From Bradyrhizobium sp. Rc3b (GTDB taxonomy: Bacteria; Pseudomonadota; Alphaproteobacteria; Rhizobiales; Xanthobacteraceae), in assembly GCF_900114915.1 (NCBI RefSeq), contig NZ_FOUS01000014.1:211520-275519 (forward strand): DNA of 64,000 nucleotides. Direction: 5' to 3'. The position numbers and the translations under genes are program-made. The notes beneath the pieces were generated by a model. It was not told where the DNA came from and ran no database searches. It was given only the letters and a program-made list of their open reading frames with translations. Below are positions 46,210 to 55,107 of this stretch, one piece after another (positions within the stretch are counted from its first letter, which is position 1; each line of letters starts with the position of its first letter).

Positions 46210-47166
46210 GTGCCGACAATCCCCTTCCCCCGAACCATATCCCTTCTCCCCGCGACTAACCCTCGCCTCAATGGCGAGCAATTCCAATGGAGACCACCTG
46301 TGGCGCTTGCCTTGCCTTCGCGCGCTTATGACTTGCAGATGCTGGACCGTCCCGCCGATCGCGCGCGTGACCACGGCTGGGTCTTTGGCCTGCCGCCGGG
46401 CATCAGCAGCGAGCAATGGCCGCTCGATCCCGTCACCGGCTATCCGCTGATGCACGGCTTCACCTTGCTGCTGCCGGAGGATTACCGCGTCCATGGCGAG
46501 GACATCGTCGCATTGTCATTCTTTGCCACCGCGCCCGATCACAATGACGGCGGCGCGCCCGATGACCCTGAAATCCGCGAGGCCGTGCAGGCGCGCACCT
46601 CGCATCCGCGGCTGTCGCGCATGACCGATATCCTCGACTACGAATATGCTGCGCTGCTGCTGACCAGGGCCGAATATGACGGCCCGTTCGCGACACCGCC
46701 GGCGCCGCTTGCGCTGGCGACGGCCGACCGGCCGCGCTGGCTCGATATCGGCGGCGCCAGTGCCTTCTTCGAGACCGCCGCGCCGTTCGCGCAGAAGATG
46801 TTCGCCGGCCCGCCGCGTGCCGAGCTGGCCGCGAACCTCGCGATCGCGCTGACACCGCGCGCAACCGATCCCAACGCCGGCAAGGCTCCGCAGGACCCGC
46901 ACATTCCGCGCGACCCGCCGACCGGCTATCAGTCCTACTACTACTTTGAGGGCGGCGTCCCGACCGCCGACAATTACCGCCTGCACGATTGGTGCAAGGA
47001 CCACGCCCGCAACCATCTCGGCGGCACCATGCGGCCGTGCCAGGCGGTGCCGGAGATGAGCCCGTTCTACATCGAGTTCGAGGAATATTTCGGCGGCTAC
47101 AATTTCGGCAGTGGCAACGCGCAGCTCGACTTCAAAGACATGAAGTTCGACTGGGCGTGCGACTGA
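46210..47166 (+). CDS. Protein of unknown function
   Basis: I do not recognise this 318-aa protein. It has no signal peptide or membrane helix, is acidic and rich in Pro, Asp and Tyr. Notable pieces are HGWVFGLPPGISSEQW, TGYPLMHGFTLLLP, DILDYEYAALLLT, WLDIGGASAFFE and FEEYFGGYNFG. A longer frame from ATG 46063 runs through a dispersed repeat (VVPAFAGTTAE), so I place the start at GTG 46210 with TTGAGG upstream. Its TGA abuts the TGA of the convergent gene with no base between. Confidence 0.7.
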   Translation: MPTIPFPRTISLLPATNPRLNGEQFQWRPPVALALPSRAYDLQMLDRPADRARDHGWVFGLPPGISSEQWPLDPVTGYPLMHGFTLLLPEDYRVHGEDIVALSFFATAPDHNDGGAPDDPEIREAVQARTSHPRLSRMTDILDYEYAALLLTRAEYDGPFATPPAPLALATADRPRWLDIGGASAFFETAAPFAQKMFAGPPRAELAANLAIALTPRATDPNAGKAPQDPHIPRDPPTGYQSYYYFEGGVPTADNYRLHDWCKDHARNHLGGTMRPCQAVPEMSPFYIEFEEYFGGYNFGSGNAQLDFKDMKFDWACD

Positions 47167-48477
47167 TCACGCCCCCCGCTTCGGCCCGATCGCCTCGAAG
47201 CCGGCCTTCTGCTCGTCGCTCAAGTCGGCCTCGAAATCGTCGAGCGCATCGGTGACGCCGTTCACGGCTTGCAGCATCGTCTCCAGCCGCGCCTTTGCGG
47301 CGGTGAGGCGCGCCTGCGGAGTCGCAGCGGCTTCCGCCGGGCAGGCGCTCAGCGTCTGCATCGTGCGCAGCGTGGTGTCCTGCAGCACCTCGAAGCGGGC
47401 GCGGGCGGTCTCGTCGAGGCGGAGCGTGGTGGCAATGTCGCCCGCGGGCCATTGCTGCTGCACGAGCTGCTCGTACTGCCGCTGCAGCTTCTCGTCATAG
47501 CGCGGATCGCTGTCGGGGTCGCAGGCGTTTGAGGCCTGCGCATCCTTGCTCGTATCCTTGCTCGTATCTTTGCGCTGCATGGCCGCGAGCGCGGCGCGGC
47601 GCTCATTGCCGAGAGCGTTGAGCCGGGCCTTCTGATCGTCATCGAGCGACCTGGTAAACTTCGCCAGCGGCGCCTCGATGGCGTCGGTTGCCTTGATCAT
47701 GGCCTCGAGCCGCTCGCGCATCAGGCCGAGGCGCTCCGCCGCGGTCGCGGGCACTTGCGATGGGCAGGCGGCACGGATGCTGTCGCGGGCTTCGCTCCAG
47801 GCATTTACGAGCTCGTCGAGCGTGGTGCGTTGCAATTCGTTGGGCTGCACGGTGGCGGCGATGCGATCCACCGGAAAGCCGGGGGGATCGCTGGCATCGC
47901 AAACGTTCTGCGCCGACGGAATTCGGCGCGCGCGTTTGCCTTGCGGTGCGGTGTAGGCGGCTAGCTCGGTCGCCGCATAGGGCGCGAAGAGCGCGGCGTA
48001 GATGTCGCCATAGCCGTAGAGCGAGAGGCTGGTCGCATCGCCGAACACCACGGCATTGGTGAGGTCGTCATGCGCGAACGGCCAGAACACCGGCCCGACC
48101 CAGCCGTAGCTGCCGTCGGGATGGCGCCACCAGCCCTGCGGGCGGCGACCGCCCTGCCAGCCCGACAGCGCCGCTTGCGCGGTGAGCGCCGCGCGCAGGA
48201 CGTAAGGGTTGGCTGGCTGGCCGCGCTCGGCCCCGCGCGGATCTTGTGATCTCAACGCGGCGGAGCGGTATCGGCCGCCCCGAACTGCCATGCGGGAATG
48301 GCGCAGCCGCGACATGCCGATCATGTGGCCGACGGCGAAACGGGCGACACCAAACGGGCCGCCACGCAATCCGAACTGCGCTTCAGCCTTACCGGGCAGC
48401 AGCAGGGCCGCAATCAGGATGGTCGCGCCCGCCAGCGCCAGTCCCACGCGTCCTGACACGACCGCTGACCTGACCAA
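47167..48477 (-). CDS. Exported protein with two LTXXQ (Spy/CpxP-like) domains
   Basis: Secreted protein of 436 aa. Signal peptide (GLALAGATILIAALLLPG, cleavage near AEAQFG). The first half is Gly/Arg/Tyr-rich (GVARFAVGHMIGMSRLRHSR, in part; DGSYGWVGPVFWPFAHDD). The second half carries two helical copies with NELQRTTLDELVNA / LAKFTRSLDDDQKARLNAL and LDETARARFEVLQD / LDDFEADLSDEQKAGFEAI, as in Spy/CpxP periplasmic chaperones. A KDTSKDTSKDAQ stutter joins them. The TTG at 48477 is chosen from GGGAGGAGG 5 nt upstream; a longer frame to 48594 has no such site. Confidence 0.82.
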   Translation of the reverse strand: MVRSAVVSGRVGLALAGATILIAALLLPGKAEAQFGLRGGPFGVARFAVGHMIGMSRLRHSRMAVRGGRYRSAALRSQDPRGAERGQPANPYVLRAALTAQAALSGWQGGRRPQGWWRHPDGSYGWVGPVFWPFAHDDLTNAVVFGDATSLSLYGYGDIYAALFAPYAATELAAYTAPQGKRARRIPSAQNVCDASDPPGFPVDRIAATVQPNELQRTTLDELVNAWSEARDSIRAACPSQVPATAAERLGLMRERLEAMIKATDAIEAPLAKFTRSLDDDQKARLNALGNERRAALAAMQRKDTSKDTSKDAQASNACDPDSDPRYDEKLQRQYEQLVQQQWPAGDIATTLRLDETARARFEVLQDTTLRTMQTLSACPAEAAATPQARLTAAKARLETMLQAVNGVTDALDDFEADLSDEQKAGFEAIGPKRGA

Positions 48478-48665
48478 TTCGGCCTCCTCCCAGCCAAGCG
48501 CGCACTGCGTCGCATTGAGATGACGCGCCGGGGAACCAAATGTTCCTTGGGGATACAGGGCAAAGCGTCGCGGTTGATCTCCCAGGCTGGGCAATTGCCT
48601 GTGGTGCAGGATCGGCGCTCGGCTTCCTCACCCGCAAGCGGGAGAGGAAGAGCAAGACCGCCCCC

Positions 48666-49730
48666 TCACTCCGCCTTTTGCGGCATCACAAACGTCTGGC
48701 CGGGATAGATCAGATTGGGATTGTGGATCTTGTCGCGGTTGGCCTTGAAGATCACGGCGTAGCGGGCGCCGTCGCCATAGGCGAGCCGGCTGAGTGCCCA
48801 CAGGCTGTCGCCGCGGGAGATCACCCGGCTGCCTGTCTCTGCCGGCGCAACGCTGAGGGCGTCCGCCGGCGAGGCAGATGCAACGGTCGTCGCCGCCGGC
48901 GCCCTCGCCATGACCCGGGGCTTCGGCGCGCCGCCCAGCCTCGGCCGGACCGCGGGCCTGTCGGATGCCGAGGCGGGGTGCGGCGAGGCCGACTGCAGGG
49001 ATGCCACGACATCCGATTTGTCGTCCGGCTTCTCGGCCTGCTTCGTATCTTGCCTCACGTCTTGCCTCGCGACCGGCGCCGGACGCGCGGGCGGCGGCGC
49101 CACCTCGGCGATGGTCACCGGCATGGTCCGGCTGGACTGCGTGACCGTGCCATCCGGCGCCCTGGCGCGGAGCGTCAATTCATAGGAGCCGGCGGGAAGC
49201 TGCGGCGGGGTCATCACGAACTGGCCCGAGGCGTCGGCAGTCACCGTATCGAGCGGCTTGCCGTCGCGCAGCAGCTCGACCGTTGCCCCCGGCGCGGCCT
49301 GGCCCGCGATCACCGCGGCCTCGCCGTGATCGTCGACGCGGGCGACGTCGAAACGGGGGCCGGTGTCGGCGACCGCCGGCGATGGCTTGACCGGTGCAAG
49401 ATCGGCGAGCGCGGCCGTGACCTGCTTCTGGGTCTCGGCCAGCGCCCCCGCCTTCGGCTCGGGGGCTGGTGCGGGCGCAGGCGGCGTGGCGGCGGCAAGC
49501 TTTGGCTGTTCCGGTTTGGATTCTTCCGGTTTCGGGGCCGGCTTGAGTTCGGCCTTGGCCTCGACCTTGGGTTCGACCTTGGGTTCGACCTTGGCCTCGG
49601 GCGTGGCTGCGACGACGGTCTTGGTCCCGTCCGGCAGCAGGCGGCGCAGCTCGGTCGGGCCGATCACCAGCACGGTGCCGACCAGGGCGAGCAGGCAAAG
49701 AGCAATGAAGGCCTTGGATGCGGTCATCAT
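48666..49730 (-). CDS. LysM-domain protein with Ig-like region
   Basis: Protein of 354 aa with an N-terminal hydrophobic anchor (AFIALCLLALVGTVLVIGP), a long Lys/Pro/Glu/Ala-rich spacer, a bacterial Ig-like segment (AAVIAGQAAPGATVELLRDG; LPAGSYELTLRARAPDGT), another Pro/Ala-rich spacer and a C-terminal LysM (SRVISRGDSLWALSRLAYGD ... NPNLIYPGQTFVMP). It likely binds peptidoglycan from the inner membrane. The start is one of two adjacent ATG codons. It is divergent from the secreted protein gene at 49910. Confidence 0.9.
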   Translation of the reverse strand: MMTASKAFIALCLLALVGTVLVIGPTELRRLLPDGTKTVVAATPEAKVEPKVEPKVEAKAELKPAPKPEESKPEQPKLAAATPPAPAPAPEPKAGALAETQKQVTAALADLAPVKPSPAVADTGPRFDVARVDDHGEAAVIAGQAAPGATVELLRDGKPLDTVTADASGQFVMTPPQLPAGSYELTLRARAPDGTVTQSSRTMPVTIAEVAPPPARPAPVARQDVRQDTKQAEKPDDKSDVVASLQSASPHPASASDRPAVRPRLGGAPKPRVMARAPAATTVASASPADALSVAPAETGSRVISRGDSLWALSRLAYGDGARYAVIFKANRDKIHNPNLIYPGQTFVMPQKAE

Positions 49731-49909
49731 CGGAAAAGAACCTTGGATGGCAAATCAGCCGAGGGGGCAAGGTGCGCCGAATTGGCTGCGGCAGCAAGAC
49801 GGTCGATGGGATGAGACCGCCGTCCCCGCACTCAGGGATGAACCGGTGCCACCCCGCCGGCGTCAAATCACGCGAGACTGAATCGCGGCATTTTTTGAGG
49901 AATTTTCCC

Positions 49910-50635
49910 GTGACCGCATTTTGCCGTTCCGCCCCAAATCTGGCGCTCGGTCTGACCCTGGCCCTCGGGCTGGCGCTTGCCCTGACGCTCACAGCTTCCC
50001 CAGCGCTCGCAGCCTCCGGCCCGCCGCCGGGCTTCGTCCTCACCGACAATGCCGACCTCGCCTTCACCTCGCCCGACGGTGCCACCAGGCTCGAGCAATA
50101 CATGAAGGACAGTGAAGACCTGTTCGAGGTCAAATGGCAGGTCTGGGCGCGACGCGGCGACCAGATGACGGAGCTGAAACCGGAGCAGGGCTACGGCGCG
50201 GGCTTCCGCTTCACCAGCGACTCGCAATGGCTGGTGCGGATGCAGAAGACCGGCTCAGGCTCGCAGGATCTGTTTCTCTATCATGTCGAGAACGGCGCCT
50301 TCGTCAGCGCGACGAAACAATCACTCAGCGATCTCGCTTGGGCCTATTTCCACAGCCGTGCCGACACGAAGAAGATGAAGCTCGACTACCATATCTCGGC
50401 CAATCTGATGAAGGGCACCGAAACTGCCTATCGCTGGCTCGGCGTTGACTGGCCCAACAACCGCTACCTCCTGATCTCGCTGTCGGGCGAAATGGACAAG
50501 CATCCGAAGAACGTCGCCGTGAAAGGGCTCGCGGACTGGAAATGCCGCTATGACCTCAAGACCGGCCAGTTCGATGTCCCCAAGATGTTCGCCAAGGGCA
50601 ACGCGGAAGCGCTGAACTGGGAGATCAAGCGGTGA
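49910..50635 (+). CDS. Secreted protein of unknown function
   Basis: Protein of 241 aa with a long signal peptide (LALGLTLALGLALALTLTA, cleavage near ALAASG). The mature part has DLFEVKWQVWARRGDQM, YGAGFRFTSDSQWLVRMQ, HVENGAFVSATKQ and WLGVDWPNNRYLLISLSGE. I do not recognise a family; the pattern of beta strands suggests a soluble periplasmic domain. GTG 49910 follows TGAGGAA. The frame is open upstream to 49718, but that part crosses the divergent LysM promoter. Confidence 0.8.
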   Translation: MTAFCRSAPNLALGLTLALGLALALTLTASPALAASGPPPGFVLTDNADLAFTSPDGATRLEQYMKDSEDLFEVKWQVWARRGDQMTELKPEQGYGAGFRFTSDSQWLVRMQKTGSGSQDLFLYHVENGAFVSATKQSLSDLAWAYFHSRADTKKMKLDYHISANLMKGTETAYRWLGVDWPNNRYLLISLSGEMDKHPKNVAVKGLADWKCRYDLKTGQFDVPKMFAKGNAEALNWEIKR

Positions 50636-50645
50636 ATGGTGGTCT

Positions 50646-50745
50646 CGTAGGGTGGGCAAAGCGTAGCGTGCCCACCGATCACGTTGGATGATGCGGATAG
50701 GGGTCGTGGGCACGGCGCGAAGAGCGCGCCTTTGCCCACCCTACG
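50646..50745. repeat. Intergenic inverted repeat, CGTAGGGTGGGCAA family
   Basis: CGTAGGGTGGGCAAAGCG at the left, CTTTGCCCACCCTACG at the right, inner CGTGCCCACC and GTGGGCACGG. Lies between two plus-strand genes. Confidence 0.88.
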
Positions 50746-50866
50746 GCAGCTTCCGCGATCGATGGAACCAACCCACTGATTCCGTTCCGATTCATAGTTC
50801 CCTAACCTTCGCTGGTAACGGGGTCTTGTCGGTTTTGCTGCACCTTGCATCCCACGGGAGGGCTGC

Positions 50867-53530
50867 ATGGGCACATCGATCCGATGGACCGCGCGCATGC
50901 GCGCGCTGCTCCGTCGCTGGCGGGGAGCGCCACTGACATGGCTGATCGTCGGCGGCTTCGTGCTGATGGCCGCGACCGCAATCGGCACCGCGCTCACCGT
51001 CGACCGCTTCCGGCAGAATGCGATCGAGAGCGGCCGCGACAGCCTTGAAAACACCGTGCGCCTGCTGGCCCGGCATTTCGACCGCGAGTTCGAGGATTTC
51101 GCGGTGCTGCAGAAGAGCATCATCACCGAGCTCGAGAGCCGCGGCATCGAATCCGCCGACGTCTTCCGCAGCGAGATGGGCACGCTCGCCATGCACGAGG
51201 TGCTGCGTGCGAAAGCCAGCGGCTGGGCCGACGTTGCCGGCGCCAATGTGTTCGATGCCAGGGGCTTGCTGATCAACTCGTCGCGGCGCTGGCCGGTCGC
51301 CAACGTCTCGGTCGCGGACCGCGGCTATTTCAACCGCCTCAAGAACGATCCGACCGCGCAGGAGGACGTGGAGGTGGTGCACGGCCGGATCGGCAACGGA
51401 CCGGCGATCGTGTTCGCGCGGCGCGTGTCCGGCCCGCATGGCGAATTCCTTGGGGTGGTCTCGCGCGCGATCGCGCCCGAGCAGCTCGAATCCTTCTTCG
51501 CCTCGACCGGGCTCGGCGAGGAATCCTCGATCGCGATGCACCACCAGAACGGCCAATTGCTGGCGCGCGTTCCGCGCGTCGATGCGATGATCGGGCATAA
51601 CTTTCGCAAGGGCACGCCGGAGCAGATGGCGGTGTTCGACCGCACCTTCGTCTCGATGCAGATCGCCAGCCCGATCGACGGCAAGGACCGCATCGTCGCC
51701 TCGCGCCTGCTCGCCGGCGAGCCGCTGGTCGTGGTCGCGACCAAGTCGCTGGATGCGACGCTTGCGACCTGGCGCACGCAAACGAAATTCTTCGTCACCA
51801 TCGCCGTGCTGTCGATCAGCCTGCTGGTGCTCACGCTGTTCCTGATCTTCCGCCAGGTGACGCACCGGCTCTCGCTGGAGAAACAGCGGCTCGACACCGC
51901 GATGAACACGATGACGCAAGGACTCCTGATGTTCGATCAGGACGAGCGGCTGATCGTCTGCAACCGGCGCTACATCGAGATGTACGGCTTGTCCCCCGAG
52001 GTGGTGAAGCCCGGCGCCACTTTCCGTGACGTGATCCGGCACCGCCACGACACCGGCTCGTTCCACGGCGACGTCGAGACCTATTGCGACGACATTCTGA
52101 GCCATATCGGGCGCACCCAGAGCGCCATCGTGGAGACCGCGGATGGCCGCCTGGTCGAGATCAAGAACCAGCCCGGCGCCGCCGGCGGCTGGCTCGCGAC
52201 CCACGACGACGTCACCGCGCGCATCCGCGCCGACGAGCGCATCGCGCATATGGCGCATTACGACGCGCTGACCGACCTGCCCAACCGCGTGCTGCTGCGA
52301 GGCCATCTGGAGCGGCGCGTCGCCGAGCTCAGCCAGGGCAAGCCGTTCGCCATCCTCTATATCGACGTCGACGAGTTCAAGGGCGTCAACGATTCGCTCG
52401 GACACGAGGTCGGCGACGAGTTGCTGCGGCAGGTGGCGAACCGGCTGCGCGCCTGCGTTTCCGGCAACGACCTCGTCGCGCGGCTCGGCGGCGACGAGTT
52501 TGCCATCGTCAAGGCCGGCACTCGCGATCCGGCCGAGCTGTCGGCGCTGGCGGAAGATATCCTCAAGGCGCTGCGCGCGCCGGTGGACTGCAAGGGCCAG
52601 GACATCCCGACCGATGCCAGCATCGGCATCGCGATCGCGCCCGACCACGGCGACAATCTCGACGACCTGCTCAAGCGCGCCGATCTTGCGATGTATGCGG
52701 CGAAGTCGGAGGGGCGCCGCACCTACCGCATCTTCACGCCGGAATACGACGCCAAGGCGAGGCTGCGCCGTCAGCTGGAGCTCGATCTGCGTCAGGCGCT
52801 GGCTCGCGGCGAGTTCGAGGTGCACTACCAGCCGCTGGTCGATCTCGCGGCCAATGTCGTGACCGGCTGCGAAGCGCTGCTGCGCTGGCGTCATCCCGAG
52901 CGCGGCATGGTCTCGCCCGCGGACTTTATTCCCGTGGCGGAAGACACCGGGCTGATCGGGGAGATCGGCGAGTGGGTGCTGAAGCAGGCCTGCCGTGAGG
53001 CCGCCTCCTGGCCCGGCCAGATCCACATCGCCGTCAACGTCTCGCCGGTGCAGTTCCGCACGCGGACGCTGGCGCTGAAGGTCGCGGCCGCGCTCGCAGA
53101 GTCCGGACTTGCGCCCGGACGGCTCGAGCTCGAGATCACCGAGACCGTGCTGATCCGCGACGACGAGGAGGCGCTGACGATCCTGCAGCAGCTGCGCGAG
53201 CTCGGCGTGCGTATCGCGCTCGACGATTTCGGCACCGGCTATTCGTCGCTGAGCTATCTGCACCGCTTCCCGTTCGACAAGATCAAGATCGACCGCAGCT
53301 TCATCAGCGACATCGGTCAGTCCGAAGATTCCTCGCCGATCGTGCAGGCCGTGGTGCACATGGCCGCCGCGCGCCACATGGCGACGACCGCCGAAGGCGT
53401 CGAGACCGAAGCCCAGCGCGAGGTGCTGCGCCAGCTCGGCTGCAGCCAGATGCAGGGCTGGCTGTTCAGTCCGGCGGTGCCGGCGTCGAAATTGAAGCAG
53501 CTGCTGGCGACGCAGGCGGTTGCGGCTTAG
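50867..53530 (+). CDS. Membrane GGDEF-EAL protein with Cache and PAS domains
   Basis: Cyclic-di-GMP turnover protein of 887 aa. TM1 (about 24-46), a periplasmic Cache-type sensor (to about 300), TM2 (about 306-328) and a PAS domain (FDQDERLIVCNRRYIEMYG) come first. The diguanylate cyclase domain has RLGGDEFAIV intact. The phosphodiesterase domain has EALLRW, NVSPVQF, ELEITETV, DDFGTGYSSL, DKIKIDRSFI and AEGVET, all metal and catalytic residues retained. Both activities are therefore possible. ATG 50867 follows GGGAGGGCTGC. Confidence 0.93.
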   Translation: MGTSIRWTARMRALLRRWRGAPLTWLIVGGFVLMAATAIGTALTVDRFRQNAIESGRDSLENTVRLLARHFDREFEDFAVLQKSIITELESRGIESADVFRSEMGTLAMHEVLRAKASGWADVAGANVFDARGLLINSSRRWPVANVSVADRGYFNRLKNDPTAQEDVEVVHGRIGNGPAIVFARRVSGPHGEFLGVVSRAIAPEQLESFFASTGLGEESSIAMHHQNGQLLARVPRVDAMIGHNFRKGTPEQMAVFDRTFVSMQIASPIDGKDRIVASRLLAGEPLVVVATKSLDATLATWRTQTKFFVTIAVLSISLLVLTLFLIFRQVTHRLSLEKQRLDTAMNTMTQGLLMFDQDERLIVCNRRYIEMYGLSPEVVKPGATFRDVIRHRHDTGSFHGDVETYCDDILSHIGRTQSAIVETADGRLVEIKNQPGAAGGWLATHDDVTARIRADERIAHMAHYDALTDLPNRVLLRGHLERRVAELSQGKPFAILYIDVDEFKGVNDSLGHEVGDELLRQVANRLRACVSGNDLVARLGGDEFAIVKAGTRDPAELSALAEDILKALRAPVDCKGQDIPTDASIGIAIAPDHGDNLDDLLKRADLAMYAAKSEGRRTYRIFTPEYDAKARLRRQLELDLRQALARGEFEVHYQPLVDLAANVVTGCEALLRWRHPERGMVSPADFIPVAEDTGLIGEIGEWVLKQACREAASWPGQIHIAVNVSPVQFRTRTLALKVAAALAESGLAPGRLELEITETVLIRDDEEALTILQQLRELGVRIALDDFGTGYSSLSYLHRFPFDKIKIDRSFISDIGQSEDSSPIVQAVVHMAAARHMATTAEGVETEAQREVLRQLGCSQMQGWLFSPAVPASKLKQLLATQAVAA

Positions 53531-53594
53531 CGGCGCCACGTCTGGCTTTAGGGTCAAATCCGGACTTGATGAGCCGCACCCCTGCTCAACAAAC

Positions 53595-54167
53595 TCATGG
53601 TTGCTGGCTTGCCTCGCTCGTTACCGTGAGGAAGTGCTTGATCGACTCTAAGGCGTCAATGGCTGGAATACTCTCGCAGGCCTGGGCGCTTGAACACCAG
53701 GGATACGGCAAGGCCGCGAGCCATTGCATGATCGGCTTCGACATCTCGGCTGGAAGTACACTCATGACTTCGATTTCGATCGCGAGCTTCTCGACGCGGC
53801 CGCCATGGCCGGAACCGAAGCGCCAGTCATAGCGTCCGCAGCCGACGCGAACCGCACCACCTTGCCTTGCCGACATCCCGACGAGCCAATCGCAACGGAA
53901 ACGCGGTAGCTGCTGTGAGGTCGGACGGGAGAGGCAAAAAGTCCGGACGTTCTGGTATTGATCGCCGAAGCTCGTCACCAGTACTTCGGTAACTTGCTCC
54001 AGCCCTTTTGCGGAGCTTGGGAATGAGATGGCGTCGGTCTTTACGACCATCTCCAATTCGCAGTCTGAGGCAAAGGCGTCCCTCATCATCTGCGGTCGAT
54101 TGCCATCCTTTGCAAAGACGTACGTGCTGATCGCGTCGGCGGCGCTGATGGGTGCGGATGGGCTCAT
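53595..54167 (-). CDS. NTF2/SnoaL-like protein
   Basis: Soluble protein of 190 aa. The first 130 residues fit a SnoaL-like cone: ISTYVFAKDGNRPQMMRDAF, FASDCELEMVVKTDAISFP, GLEQVTEVLVTSFGDQYQNV and a WLVGMSARQGG strand. Many such proteins bind small hydrophobic molecules; no catalytic residue can be assigned. ATG 54167 has AGGGGAAA upstream. It is convergent with the GGDEF-EAL gene. Confidence 0.8.
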   Translation of the reverse strand: MSPSAPISAADAISTYVFAKDGNRPQMMRDAFASDCELEMVVKTDAISFPSSAKGLEQVTEVLVTSFGDQYQNVRTFCLSRPTSQQLPRFRCDWLVGMSARQGGAVRVGCGRYDWRFGSGHGGRVEKLAIEIEVMSVLPAEMSKPIMQWLAALPYPWCSSAQACESIPAIDALESIKHFLTVTSEASQQP

Positions 54168-54303
54168 TCAATTTCCCCTGGCACATCCAAGCCGGACCAA
54201 AGCCGGCGCCGGCGATTGAAGCTGAACAAGCCAATCGAGACAAGGCTTCAAGGCGTCCGCAAAGGGTCACAGGCGGTCGTCGCCGACGACGCCTGGCGCG
54301 GGC

Positions 54304-54426
54304 TCAGAGCTTCTGTTTTGCCGCGGTGATCTCGACGAGCTCCGCGTCGGGGTGGCTGACGATGGTGGCGACCATGATGCCGCTGATAATCAGCGACCAG
54401 GCGGTGTTCCAATAAATCCAAAACAC
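54304..54426 (-). CDS. 40-residue single-pass membrane protein
   Basis: VFWIYWNTAWSLIISGIM and a short polar tail with AELVEITAAKQKL. One clear membrane helix near the N-terminus. The GTG at 54426 has GGAGG exactly 7 nt upstream, the best start signal in this stretch. Function unknown. Confidence 0.65.
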   Translation of the reverse strand: MFWIYWNTAWSLIISGIMVATIVSHPDAELVEITAAKQKL

Positions 54427-54848
54427 GAGCCAGCCTCCGTTTTGATCTGTCACGCCCGCGGGACCGGGGTAACGGCACAGCGATGCCGCCGTTCCCGACT
54501 CGCGGCGCGGCACGGCCGCGCGGCGAGGCGCTATTTTGATTTGGTCGGCGGCGAGGCGTGATCGGTTTGGCCGGTGTGGCGCTTTGCCACGACGTCCTCA
54601 TCGTGTTCGCCTTGGTGTGGGCGCGGCGGCGACTTGGGCTGGCCGGCTTGACCGCCATGCTTGCCGCCCATGTCGGGCTTACCTTCGAGATCGTTTTCAC
54701 GGGGCATGTCGGTTCAATGCGCTCGCGCGGCATTGGTTCGCCTTGCGCCCGCCGTTTTCGCCTGTGAACGAGTTCATAGGATTGCCGCGGTTTGCAGTGC
54801 ACGATTCCGGGTGCCCCGCGACTTCATGACAGCGACGGATTCGACCAG
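54427..54848. other. Gap with no firm gene
   Basis: 422 nt. A 69-codon frame at 54558 has hydrophobic segments but turns into an Arg/Cys-rich end, so I do not call it. No repeat or terminator is seen. Confidence 0.45.
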
Positions 54849-54980
54849 ATGCGGAAACGGCTCATCGCCTGGACCATCCTGACGTCCGCTCTGGTTGCGG
54901 TCGCGGTCTGGGCCGTGCTCGGACCACCCGCGCATCCGTCCAGCCCGCATCTGCCCTCCCGAACCGCGGCGATGCGGTAG
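54849..54980 (+). CDS. Possible 43-residue membrane peptide
   Basis: MRKRLIAWTILTSALVAVAV followed by a short Pro/Ser-rich tail. Positive-inside start and one hydrophobic helix look like a signal anchor, but no good ribosome site precedes it. Low confidence. Confidence 0.35.
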   Translation: MRKRLIAWTILTSALVAVAVWAVLGPPAHPSSPHLPSRTAAMR

Positions 54981-55107
54981 TCCCTCCCCGGCGACCGATA
55001 CAATTTCGGCATCGATCAATCCCAACTGGAATTTGGTGCGGCGGCGCGCCGCCCGCTATCCTCGCCGGCAAAACGACAAGGCCGCGACCGGCCCTCAGGA
55101 GGAGCCC

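Noticed and set aside
54558..54767. 69-codon hydrophobic frame
   Set aside because: Hydrophobic start but Arg/Cys-rich end, and no independent support.
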